A stretch of DNA of 64,000 bases. Origin: Ardenticatenaceae bacterium. Lineage in GTDB: Bacteria; Chloroflexota; Anaerolineae; Promineifilales; Promineifilaceae. This document shows, piece after piece, positions 16,197-24,328 of this stretch. The stretch covers positions 496,001-560,000 of the forward strand of contig JACKBX010000002.1 in the NCBI GenBank assembly GCA_020634375.1, read 5' to 3'. Position 1 is the stretch's first letter; each line of letters starts with the position of its first letter. Below the pieces are notes generated by a model. The model made no database searches. It saw nothing but the letters and a program-made list of their open reading frames with translations, and was not told the DNA's origin. The translations under genes were made by a program, and so were the position numbers.

Positions 16197-17702
16197 TTAC
16201 TCGACCCAATCAAAGGTGCGGGTAACGGCTTTCTTCCATTGCGTATACAGTTCAGTGCTGGCATTGCTGTCAGCATCGGGGTCCCAGGTTTTATCCATGC
16301 CCCAGTTTTCGCGCATTTCATCTGTGTTCTTCCAGAAGCCTACCGCCAGGCCAGCCGCGTAGGCAGCACCAAGAGCGGTGGTCTCCGCCACTTTCGGCCG
16401 TACTACAGGCACACCTAACACATCAGCCTGGAAGCCCATCAGCAAGTCATTGTAAACCATACCGCCATCTACCTTGAGGGCTTTCAGCTCTACGCCAGAG
16501 TCTTTGTTCATGGCGTCCAGCACCTCGCGGGTCTGATAGGCTGTTGCTTCCAACGCAGCACGGGCAATGTGACCCTTCTTCACATAGCGGGTGAGGCCAG
16601 CAATGACACCACGCGCATCGGAACGCCAGTACGGGGCAAAGAGGCCGGAGAAGGCTGGCACAAAGTAGACGCCGCCATTGTCATCAACTGACTTGGCATA
16701 ATCTTCAATGTGCGGTGAGAAATCGAAGAAGTCCAGGTTGTCACGCAGCCACTGCACCAGAGCGCCAGTGATAGCAATCGAGCCTTCCAGGGCATACACG
16801 GCCGGTTCATCACCAAACTTGTAGCACAACGTGGTCAGCAAGCCGCTTTCAGAGGGCACAATCTTGGTGCCAGTGTTCATGATCATGAAGCAACCTGTGC
16901 CATAGGTGTTCTTGGCTTCGCCGGGATCGAAGCAGGCTTGCCCAACGGTGGCCGCTTGCTGATCACCTAAGTCACCGGAGACTGGAATTTTGCCGCCAAA
17001 GGGGCCATCTTCTGTGGTATATCCGTACACCTCAGAGGAAGGTTTGACTGTGGGAACCATGCTCTTGGGAATGTCCATGATGCCTAGAATTTCATCATCC
17101 CAATTCAGCGTCTTGAGGTTCATGAGCATGGTACGGCTGGCGTTGGTTACGTCGGTAACGTGTGCGCCACCCTTGGGGCCGCCCGTCAAATTCCAGATGA
17201 CCCAGGTATCAATGTTGCCGAAGATAGCATCGCCTTTTTCGGCTGCTTCGCGCAGGCCGTCTACGTTTTCAAGCATCCACTTGACTTTGGGACCGGAGAA
17301 GTAGGTTGCCAATGGCAGGCCAACCTTATCGCGGAAGCGATTTTGGCCGACAGCACCTTCAAGTTCTTTGCAGATTTTGTCTGTGCGGGTGTCTTGCCAG
17401 ACGATGGCATTGTAGAAAGGCTTGCCAGTGTTTTTGTCCCACACAACGGTGGTTTCGCGCTGATTTGTCACACCAACGGCCGCAATATCGGCGGCGGTGA
17501 GGCCAGCTTGCTTTAGTGCGCCTTTGATAACGTCTTGGGTACGTGCCCAAATTTCCATCGGATCATGTTCAACCCATCCCGGTTTGGGGTAGATTTGTTC
17601 GTGTTCAAGTTGGTGTATGCCAACTGGTTCGCCGGAGTGGTTGAAGATCATGCAACGGGTACTGGTTGTACCCTGATCTACTGCTGCTACATAATTAGCC
17701 AT
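16197..17702 (-). CDS. glpK: Glycerol kinase
   Basis: The 501-residue enzyme makes sn-glycerol-3-phosphate from glycerol and ATP. The family signatures are complete: N-terminal AAVDQGTTSTRCMIF, GVTNQRETTVVWD, WMLENVDGLREAA, GDLGDQQAATVGQ, and KVDGGMVYNDLLMGFQ near the ATP site. Length matches the family. In the operon it lies between dhaL and the glpA-like gene, so glycerol brought in by GlpF would be phosphorylated and then oxidised by neighbours. Confidence 0.97.
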   Translation of the reverse strand: MANYVAAVDQGTTSTRCMIFNHSGEPVGIHQLEHEQIYPKPGWVEHDPMEIWARTQDVIKGALKQAGLTAADIAAVGVTNQRETTVVWDKNTGKPFYNAIVWQDTRTDKICKELEGAVGQNRFRDKVGLPLATYFSGPKVKWMLENVDGLREAAEKGDAIFGNIDTWVIWNLTGGPKGGAHVTDVTNASRTMLMNLKTLNWDDEILGIMDIPKSMVPTVKPSSEVYGYTTEDGPFGGKIPVSGDLGDQQAATVGQACFDPGEAKNTYGTGCFMIMNTGTKIVPSESGLLTTLCYKFGDEPAVYALEGSIAITGALVQWLRDNLDFFDFSPHIEDYAKSVDDNGGVYFVPAFSGLFAPYWRSDARGVIAGLTRYVKKGHIARAALEATAYQTREVLDAMNKDSGVELKALKVDGGMVYNDLLMGFQADVLGVPVVRPKVAETTALGAAYAAGLAVGFWKNTDEMRENWGMDKTWDPDADSNASTELYTQWKKAVTRTFDWVE

Positions 17703-17789
17703 TTTTTACTCCTTGATCTATATGAGTTGAGGTATAGGGTGTGGGTTGGTGGGAATTATCTCCACTGATTTCCAGCTATACGCTCTGTT

Positions 17790-18419
17790 TTACGCTTTTA
17801 CACTGTCTAACAATGCTTTGAGTATGAGATAGGACGATGTAGCACCAGGGTCTTGGTGTCCAATGCTTCGTTCACCCAGGTAGCTTGCTCGTCCTTTTTT
17901 TGCCTGTAGGGGAATGGTGTCTTTCATGCCTTGTTCGGCAGCAGCAACGGCCGTTTCCAACGCAGTGACCACATCATCCTGATTCTCTAAACCCGAACGA
18001 AGTGCATCCATTGCTGGAGATAGGGCGTCAAACATCGTCTTGTCACCAAGCTGCGCCCGCCCCCGCTGCACAACCCCATCTACGCCTGCTTGCAGAAGTT
18101 GCAAGAGATCGTCACCAGACAGCTCTTCTTTAGAGGTAACAACCATGCCACTGCGCATAAAGAAAGTGCCATACAAAGGCCCACTAGCACCTCCCACACT
18201 GGAGATAAGCGTCATGCCGATGGTTTTGAGAACATTGCCAATATCTTTGTCTTCAACAGTAGGCAATTTCTCCATCACCTTCTTAAAACCGCGATCCATG
18301 TTGATACCGTGATCAGCATCGCCTATCGCCGAGTCAAGCTGTGTGAGATATTCTTTGTTCTCTGCAAGAACTTTGGCTGTTGTCGTCAGCCACTGCACGA
18401 TTTGCGCTTTGGTTATCAT
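17790..18419 (-). CDS. dhaL: Dihydroxyacetone kinase subunit L
   Basis: The 209-residue subunit holds the ADP/ATP that donates phosphate to dihydroxyacetone on DhaK. The Mg-binding loop IGDADHGINMDRGF lies near residues 31-44, and SVGGASGPLYGTFF and RSIGHQDPGATSS follow, as in DhaL of PTS-type kinases. In E. coli, DhaL with ADP also activates DhaR. A terminator-like hairpin separates it from dhaK upstream. Confidence 0.95.
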   Translation of the reverse strand: MITKAQIVQWLTTTAKVLAENKEYLTQLDSAIGDADHGINMDRGFKKVMEKLPTVEDKDIGNVLKTIGMTLISSVGGASGPLYGTFFMRSGMVVTSKEELSGDDLLQLLQAGVDGVVQRGRAQLGDKTMFDALSPAMDALRSGLENQDDVVTALETAVAAAEQGMKDTIPLQAKKGRASYLGERSIGHQDPGATSSYLILKALLDSVKA

Positions 18420-18441
18420 AACGAAAGACCCTTTCCTTCAG

Positions 18442-18476
18442 AAAAAAGATGCCCGACCAGGCAACAGCCGGGCATC
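18442..18476 (-). terminator. Terminator-like hairpin inside the operon (dhaK-dhaL gap)
   Basis: On the minus strand, the perfect 8-bp stem gatgcccg/cgggcatc around 13 bases is followed by six T. It lies just before dhaL. It may lower expression of the genes downstream of dhaK or mark an mRNA end. Confidence 0.8.
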
Positions 18477-18483
18477 TGAATAA

Positions 18484-19557
18484 TTATGCACCCCAACGCA
18501 GACCAGGGGTATTTACTGGGGCATCCCAAAACTTGAGAATCTCTTCGTCAGCTTTGAGGAAAGTAATTGACATTCCCTGCATTTCCAATGAGGTAATATA
18601 GGGGCCGATGAGGTTGCGCACAATTTTCGCGCCCCGCTTTTCACAAATTTCGGCAACTTTGCGATACACGGCATAGAGTTCGGAGACGGGGGTGCCGCCC
18701 ATGCTGTTAACGAAGACAATGAATTCGTCGCCTTCTACATAAGGGGCGTCTGTCAAGTCTTTTTCTACCCAAGTCCCTTCTTCCCGATCCCACTCACGCA
18801 CAGTACGGCTGTAAGCGGCATCGTCCAGAATTTCGTTGACCATCATGGTGGTGATTTCGTCTGCGGTAGCCATGGGCATACGCTTCTGACCAGGTTCGCC
18901 ATGAATGCCAATGCCAATTTCCATTTCGTCATCGGGTAGATCGAAGGTGGGTTTGCCTGCCGCAGGCACAGTACAGGAGGTGATTGCCATGCCCATGGAA
19001 CGGCCGTACATATTCACCTTCCGCGCCAAGTCCGCACACTGATCCAGGTCGTAACCCGCTTCAGCAGCCGCGCCCACAACCTTTTCGCACAATACTGTCG
19101 TGCCCACACCGCGCCGGCCAGCCGTGTACAAACTATCCTTCACAGCGACGTCATCATCAATCAGGATGCTTTGTGCTTTGATGCCGTCCGCATGGGCTAG
19201 TTCAACGGCCGTTTCAAAATTCAATACGTCACCCGTGTAATTCTTCACCAAGAACAACACACCGGCGCCGCCATCCACAGCGCGAGCACACTCATACATT
19301 TGATCGGGCGTAGGCGATGTAAAAACTTCACCGGGGCAGGCCCCGTCCAGCATCCCCATGCCTACAAAACCACCATGCATCGGCTCGTGCCCACTACCGC
19401 CACCAGACACAATTGCCACCTTATTAGCAACAGGTGCATCCGCACGGTAAACATATTTTGGCTCAAAATTCACCTTGAGCATATCAGGATGGGCAACAAG
19501 CATCCCCTCCAACTGCTCTTTCACAACATCATCAACTGCATTAATAAGTTTCTTCAT
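18484..19557 (-). CDS. dhaK: Dihydroxyacetone kinase subunit K
   Basis: The 357-residue subunit binds dihydroxyacetone covalently through a His in the conserved GIGIHGEPG motif (about residue 218). Other signatures are VSGGGSGHEPMHGGFVG, FLVKNYTGDVLNF and GRRGVGTT. The ATG at 19557 has GGAG 5-8 bases upstream and matches the family N-terminus (MKKLINAVDD). A second ATG at 19569 precedes it. It is the second gene of the operon after glpF. Confidence 0.96.
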   Translation of the reverse strand: MKKLINAVDDVVKEQLEGMLVAHPDMLKVNFEPKYVYRADAPVANKVAIVSGGGSGHEPMHGGFVGMGMLDGACPGEVFTSPTPDQMYECARAVDGGAGVLFLVKNYTGDVLNFETAVELAHADGIKAQSILIDDDVAVKDSLYTAGRRGVGTTVLCEKVVGAAAEAGYDLDQCADLARKVNMYGRSMGMAITSCTVPAAGKPTFDLPDDEMEIGIGIHGEPGQKRMPMATADEITTMMVNEILDDAAYSRTVREWDREEGTWVEKDLTDAPYVEGDEFIVFVNSMGGTPVSELYAVYRKVAEICEKRGAKIVRNLIGPYITSLEMQGMSITFLKADEEILKFWDAPVNTPGLRWGA

Positions 19558-19662
19558 CTGTCTCTCCATTCATCTACAAAACGGTTATTCCCCAATCTAC
19601 AAAAGAAAGACCGCCCCCGCAGACAACGGGATGTCATCAACGGGAGCAATCTTATATATCAA

Positions 19663-20454
19663 TTAGTTCTTCGGCAGATAAGGTGAAATAAACCAATCAT
19701 AGAAATAAATGCCAATCGCGCCAGAAATAGCGGGAACAATCACCGGCGGAACCAGCCAATAGAGATCCTTGAAGAGGTCTTTTGTGCCAACCAACGCCCC
19801 AAAGATACGCGGGCCGAGGTCACGGGCCGGGTTGATAGAGTAACCGCTAGGGCCACCAAGCGAAAGGCCAACTGCCAAGACAGTGAAACCAACCAGGAAA
19901 GGCCCCATGTTGTTTTTCAAGCCCAGGTTCCGCTCATCACCACTGGCCAGCACACCCCACAACAACACCATTGTGCCAAAGAATTCAGCAATGCTGGCAT
20001 TCAACAATGAATAACTGCCCGTTGCCGCTGCACCTTCTCCACCCCAAAAAGAAGCGCCAAAAACCGAACCAGGGCCAGTAGCCCATACATTTGGCATACC
20101 TGCCGCCTGCAAACCTTCCATGTAAACCAAATACACGCCCAAAGCGCCAAGGAAAGCACCAATCAGCTGAGCCACAATGTAAGGACCAACCTTACTCCAG
20201 GGGAAATCACGCTTTACAGCTAATGCGATAGTCACGGCGGGATTAATGTGTGCGCCCGAGACACCCCCGGCCACATAAACTGCCACAACTACCGCGAAGG
20301 CCCAGCCAATGGTTATGGTGTTCCAGTTGTAAGCTGGAGCAGCCAAACGAGGGGCAAGGCCAACATTGGCAACAACACCATCACCCAACAAGATCAGAAT
20401 GAAGGTTCCGAATACTTCGGCAACCAATTCGCCCATCAAACCTTTTTCTCTCAT
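19663..20454 (-). CDS. glpF: Glycerol uptake facilitator (aquaglyceroporin)
   Basis: The 263-residue membrane channel has both NPA boxes of the MIP family (SGAHINPAVT near residue 70 and SGYSINPARDLGPR near 205) and six hydrophobic helices. The Asp after the second NPA-Arg (NPARD) is the GlpF-type mark for glycerol passage rather than a strict water channel. It is the first gene of the glycerol/DHA operon. The ATG at 20454 follows AAAGGAGAAC. Confidence 0.95.
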   Translation of the reverse strand: MREKGLMGELVAEVFGTFILILLGDGVVANVGLAPRLAAPAYNWNTITIGWAFAVVVAVYVAGGVSGAHINPAVTIALAVKRDFPWSKVGPYIVAQLIGAFLGALGVYLVYMEGLQAAGMPNVWATGPGSVFGASFWGGEGAAATGSYSLLNASIAEFFGTMVLLWGVLASGDERNLGLKNNMGPFLVGFTVLAVGLSLGGPSGYSINPARDLGPRIFGALVGTKDLFKDLYWLVPPVIVPAISGAIGIYFYDWFISPYLPKN

Positions 20455-20580
20455 TTTGTTCTCCTTTATCTATACGCTTGTCTTTGAAAAGTTGATAACT
20501 AATGCCCGGTAATACACGCAATGCGTTCTCCTTTCATCTTATCCGTTTCCCTATAACCCACCTCCTGCATCGCCAGAATT

Positions 20581-20620
20581 AAACAAAAACACCTTACCCA
20601 TTTTCACGACAGGCAAGGTG
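20581..20620 (-). terminator. Terminator in the glpF leader
   Basis: On the minus strand, arms at 20612-20620 and 20590-20598 form a 9-bp stem with one G-U pair, followed by TTTTTGTTT. It lies between the likely glpF promoter (20737-20764) and glpF. It may end dhaR transcripts or act as an attenuator of the operon. Confidence 0.75.
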
Positions 20621-20736
20621 GATAATAGTCTGCGACCATAACTTCTTTCCACCAATTCCAAGAAGCTCCAAGTTCAGACATTTCTGACGACCAAATCCTT
20701 TAATATTTGTAGATTATGCATAAAGCACCGCTTGTA

Positions 20737-20764
20737 ATCATACTAAATTCCTATTGGGATTCAA
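20737..20764 (-). promoter_or_regulatory. Sigma70-like promoter facing glpF
   Basis: On the minus strand, TTGAAT (20764-20759), a 16-base spacer and TATGAT (20742-20737) give a good -35/-10 pair. The expected transcript starts near 20730 with a leader of about 275 bases before glpF. The two operator-like repeats lie immediately upstream. Confidence 0.6.
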
Positions 20765-20779
20765 CAAGGAGTATATTTT

Positions 20780-20828
20780 TGTTTCACGACGGAACATCAA
20801 AACCAGCAATTTGTTTCATTGCGAAACG
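20780..20828. promoter_or_regulatory. Tandem operator-like inverted repeats, candidate DhaR sites
   Basis: Two sites share the pattern GTTTC-N5-G(G/A)AAC: tgtttc-acgac-ggaaca at 20780-20796 and tgtttc-attgc-gaaacg at 20812-20828. Their centres are 32 bp apart (three helical turns) and lie about 58 and 90 bp upstream of the inferred glpF transcript start. This suits a pair of activator dimers on one DNA face. Confidence 0.6.
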
Positions 20829-20870
20829 CTCTTTTTGAGAACTTATGAATTATGGGAACCCAACAGCAGG

Positions 20871-22904
20871 TTATGTCTTAAAATCATCCGGCGAAATGCT
20901 TAATCTCTTCATTTTGCGCCAGAGGGTAGTTCGGCCAATCCCCAGGTGTTTTGCCATCTTTGTAACCTGTCCCTGAGTGGCCCACCCTGCTTGCAAAATT
21001 GCTTCTCGTTCGGCATCTGCTACAGATAAGATGGGCTGTGCTTGTGGTAATGAGGATGTTACAACACGTCCCTGACGTACAATCGCTGGTAAGGAAGGTA
21101 CATCAATCACATTTTTTTCGCTCTGATGTAATGTCCGTTCGAGCACGCTTTCTAGCTCGCGTATGTTGCCAGGCCAAGGGTAACGACACAATATTTGCAT
21201 GGCTTCGTCTTCGATGCGGGCAACCAACCCACTAACCTTGGCAAAGCGCTCTAAGAAACGGTCAGCGAGAACGGAAATGTCTTCTGAGCGCTCGCGTAGC
21301 GGGGGAATGGCAATATTAAACACACCAAACCGATAGTATAGATGGGAGATGAAGTTTCCTTCTGCTACCAGGCGCTCCAAATTAGCAGCTGTGGCCCCAA
21401 CTATGCGAACATCAACAGGAATGGGGCGCGTGCTACCTAAACGCATGACGTGCCCGGTTTCGATGACGTGTAACAGGGCAGATTGCATTTCTAATGACAA
21501 TGATTCAATCTGGTCTAGCATCAATGTTCCGCCGTCTACCAGTTCAAATTTGCTGGGACGGCCGTCCTGCTCGTTCCCCAAAAATTCATTGATCATTAGC
21601 TCGTGTGGAATGGCCCGGCAATTAATCGCCATAAAAGGTTTGTCCGCCCGTCCGCCCTCATTATGAATTGCCCGCGCCATGTAATTCTTGCCTACCCCCC
21701 CCTCGCCACGCAGCAAGACAGGCGCAGTACCTCTTGCTGCTGTACGTGCCTGGCGCACGACAGAACGCATCGTTGTCGCAAAAGCGGAAATATCGTCCAG
21801 AACAAGGGACGCCTGTGTGCCTACCTGTTGATGTACCAAACGTCTTACTTGCTCCATGGGACGAAGCATCATGATATACCCGGTTGGGTCAGCATTACCG
21901 CCAGAGAGAATCCTCAAGCTAACCAACGTCTGCACAGGCTGACCGCGCACGTCGAATATGGCTTCTACATCTCCAATCTCGCGCTTTTCTGCCATAGCAA
22001 CCACAACCGCTTCAGGCAATGAAAGGACGCTGTGTAGGGGTAAGCCTGTGATGGTGTGCGGGCTGAGATGCAGCAATTTTCCGGCGCGGGCGTTGACGTG
22101 ATTAATGCGACCAGAAGCATCCCAGGCTATAACCCCTTCGTGTACAACACCTAAGATGGTGTTCACTTCGGTAAGGCGGTGGTTGGCCTCTTGCAAGTAA
22201 ACATTGGCCTGGAGCTGATTGGTGATGGCGCGGGCCGCAGCCATCACCAGTGAAAGGCTGTGCCGAGTCACTGAAGTGACAGGTTCAATGATGCCGATAA
22301 TGCCGATGATACGGCCGTTTATATCATGAATCGGCGCAGCAGAACTGGCTATCTGATGGTATACCTCGTAATAATGCTCTGCCCCCACCACCTGCACAGG
22401 CATTGCCGTAATCATGGCCAACCCCAAGGCATTTGTGCCCATATGCCCTTCGGCCCATATCGTACCCTGACCCAAACCTGATGCAATATCTCCCGAAATA
22501 AGACGTTGACTGTCAGACCAGCGACCGCGTGTCGTTGTCGCTTCTTGCGTGCGCACGACTATCGAGCTTTCCCCTTCAACGTCCAGAATACAACCCGCGC
22601 CGTCTGCAAAAACAATGGCACAATACGCACCTTCCAGAAATTGATACATATCTTCCAGAAACGGCCGTGCTTGCATCAATATATCTGCGTGAGTCTTCAA
22701 CGTCGTCTGCAAAGAAGTTTCTTGCATTGTCACCTGGCGCGGCGACTGGCGCGGATTCGCTCGTGGCGCACAACGCTGCCAGGAACGCACAACCGCTGGG
22801 TCAGGCTCTATGCCTGCTACCGGCTCCACCTCACCCGTTTTTGTGAACGCATACCAAAACTGCTTGAGAATATCACGCCGAATAGGATAGCTTGTTGGTT
22901 GCAT
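20871..22904 (-). CDS. dhaR: DhaR-like transcriptional activator with degenerate AAA+ domain
   Basis: The 677-residue protein has an N-terminal GAF-like sensor region (about 40-225), a PAS region (about 240-350), an AAA+ domain (about 370-590) and a Fis-type helix-turn-helix at the C-terminus (about 635-672). Walker A is GEGGVGKN. Walker B is LMLDQIE with Gln in place of the usual Glu. The GAFTGA loop that contacts sigma54 is absent: the stretch from NEFLGNEQDG to KFELVDGG is short, as I recall for E. coli DhaR, which works with sigma70. It should activate the glycerol/DHA operon downstream in response to DhaK and DhaL. The ATG at 22904 is the only reasonable start. Confidence 0.88.
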   Translation of the reverse strand: MQPTSYPIRRDILKQFWYAFTKTGEVEPVAGIEPDPAVVRSWQRCAPRANPRQSPRQVTMQETSLQTTLKTHADILMQARPFLEDMYQFLEGAYCAIVFADGAGCILDVEGESSIVVRTQEATTTRGRWSDSQRLISGDIASGLGQGTIWAEGHMGTNALGLAMITAMPVQVVGAEHYYEVYHQIASSAAPIHDINGRIIGIIGIIEPVTSVTRHSLSLVMAAARAITNQLQANVYLQEANHRLTEVNTILGVVHEGVIAWDASGRINHVNARAGKLLHLSPHTITGLPLHSVLSLPEAVVVAMAEKREIGDVEAIFDVRGQPVQTLVSLRILSGGNADPTGYIMMLRPMEQVRRLVHQQVGTQASLVLDDISAFATTMRSVVRQARTAARGTAPVLLRGEGGVGKNYMARAIHNEGGRADKPFMAINCRAIPHELMINEFLGNEQDGRPSKFELVDGGTLMLDQIESLSLEMQSALLHVIETGHVMRLGSTRPIPVDVRIVGATAANLERLVAEGNFISHLYYRFGVFNIAIPPLRERSEDISVLADRFLERFAKVSGLVARIEDEAMQILCRYPWPGNIRELESVLERTLHQSEKNVIDVPSLPAIVRQGRVVTSSLPQAQPILSVADAEREAILQAGWATQGQVTKMAKHLGIGRTTLWRKMKRLSISPDDFKT

Positions 22905-23014
22905 AATAATTAGGAACTCCGCTACTTGAGACGACTTGCAGATGCTACACTGAATTCAACATCTGCACCGCCGAACAAATCACAGCCTGTGCCCCATTAT
23001 AGCGGATTCCTCAA

Positions 23015-24034
23015 TCAACCTTCTACTTTCAGCACCTGCCCGCTTTGCCGCGAATCATATCCATCAAGTTGATCAACCAAGTTTCGGAACTGCTCTGTCT
23101 GCAAAAAATCTAGCAAAGGTTGCAACAAGGCCCCGCCCACAGCCTGTGCGGGCAGCACCAAATCGTACCGCTCTTCAAACAGAGGAATGAAGTCTAATTG
23201 AAACGGCCGTACCGCCGCCTTCACCCCCAATCCCACATCCGCCTGCCCAGTAGCCACTGCCTCCGCCACCTGCAAATGCGTACGCCAGGCCGTCTCATAT
23301 CCCCGAATTTCCAAAGGCGAAATCTCCAACTGGCGCAACTGCAAATCCAACCACACCCGCGTCCCCGCCCCACGCAGTCGATTCGCAAACCTCACATCTT
23401 CCCGCGTCAAATCCGCCAAGGAATGAACAGCTAGAGGGTTACCCGGCGCAACCATCAACCCCTGCTGCCGATAGGCCAACGTCACCAACAACATCTCCTG
23501 CCCCGGAAACAAGCGGCGCACATGAGCACTATTATATTCCCCCGTCTCTGCATCCAATAAATGGCAGCCAGCCAATTGACACAAACCCTGCCGCAAAGCA
23601 ATTAGCCCATCCAAACTACCCACCGGCAGCGTAAACAAATCCGGCATCCCATCCATCTCGTGCAAATGCGCAGCCAGACGCTCCAATGCCAGATCATCAC
23701 TACCCCATACCACTATTGCCCCAATTGGCAATGACACCGGCAGCAGCGTCAAATTCACCACAAACGCCCGCGCCGTCGCCTGATAAAACTTCTCTACAAA
23801 ACCTTGTCCAACTCGCGTATTGGTCAGAGCGACCAGGCCTGCCTCCTCCAACAACTTCACATGATGTCGCAGACGTGCCGGGTAAGTTGAAAGCAGTTTA
23901 CTAAGCTGAGACAAAGTCGCTGGCCCCGCCATCAAATGCCGCAAAATCATCAACCGATTGTTATCAGCTAACAATTTCAAATACTCAAACTTGTGTAAAG
24001 CGCGAATACGGTGCTCAAAAGGAAGTTCACTCAT
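23015..24034 (-). CDS. ArsR-type regulator fused to a PBP-like oxyanion-binding domain
   Basis: The 339-residue protein has an ArsR-type winged helix (about 15-75: NNRLMILRHLMAGPATLSQL, then ARLRHHVKLLEEAGLV) and a C-terminal domain (about 110-335) resembling the periplasmic-binding-like domain found behind molybdate-type regulators (COG1910-like), with FANRLRGAGTRVWLD and AVATGQADVGLG. It is divergent from a tungsten enzyme gene, so tungstate or molybdate is the most likely ligand. That part is inference. The gap of 294 bases to the oxidoreductase holds an inverted repeat at its promoter. Confidence 0.82.
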   Translation of the reverse strand: MSELPFEHRIRALHKFEYLKLLADNNRLMILRHLMAGPATLSQLSKLLSTYPARLRHHVKLLEEAGLVALTNTRVGQGFVEKFYQATARAFVVNLTLLPVSLPIGAIVVWGSDDLALERLAAHLHEMDGMPDLFTLPVGSLDGLIALRQGLCQLAGCHLLDAETGEYNSAHVRRLFPGQEMLLVTLAYRQQGLMVAPGNPLAVHSLADLTREDVRFANRLRGAGTRVWLDLQLRQLEISPLEIRGYETAWRTHLQVAEAVATGQADVGLGVKAAVRPFQLDFIPLFEERYDLVLPAQAVGGALLQPLLDFLQTEQFRNLVDQLDGYDSRQSGQVLKVEG

Positions 24035-24274
24035 TGCTTATTCTCTTGATAATTACCAGCCCCCAGAAAATTATACCTTACTACTAAAAAAAAACTTAGT
24101 GCTTGCACGCCGTCAGATTGTGCATAACATCTAAATAAAGGGGTAAGTTCCCCACATTTTTGCATGAACACGTAGTCATTTCCCAAATTAATCAAGATAA
24201 ATGAGTATGCACCTGATAGGAGGTGAATATACACAAAAAACATCAACTAGCCGCTCTGACACTTTATTTACAAT

Positions 24275-24298
24275 CTCTTGACTCATTTTGTACAAGAG
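24275..24298. promoter_or_regulatory. Inverted repeat over the likely -35 of the oxidoreductase gene
   Basis: The perfect arms CTCTTG and CAAGAG flank 12 bases. TTGACT at 24279-24284 could be a -35, with a weak -10 (AATTTT) 17 bases later. The repeat would let a regulator block the promoter. Confidence 0.45.
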
Positions 24299-24328
24299 GC
24301 AATTTTTAAGAGGCTGTAGGAGGCAATT

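Noticed and set aside
20517..20535. Possible sigma54 promoter (GG-N10-GC) on the minus strand upstream of glpF
   Set aside because: Only the GG and GC dinucleotides and TTGC match, the -24 element is poor, and DhaR lacks the GAFTGA loop. A sigma70-like promoter with adjacent operators fits better.
9912..22904. An sdhA gene in the glycerol operon
   Set aside because: I looked in both strands between dhaR and the operon end and found no long flavoprotein with SdhA motifs. Only the GlpA-like flavoprotein is present.
24031..24246. 71-residue open frame on the minus strand upstream of the ArsR-type gene
   Set aside because: It has no ribosome site, and hydrophobic runs come from AT-rich DNA in the promoter gap.
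24035..24328. Molybdenum/tungsten cofactor riboswitch before the oxidoreductase
   Set aside because: I looked for the conserved core of that class and did not see it. An inverted repeat and a protein regulator explain control more simply.
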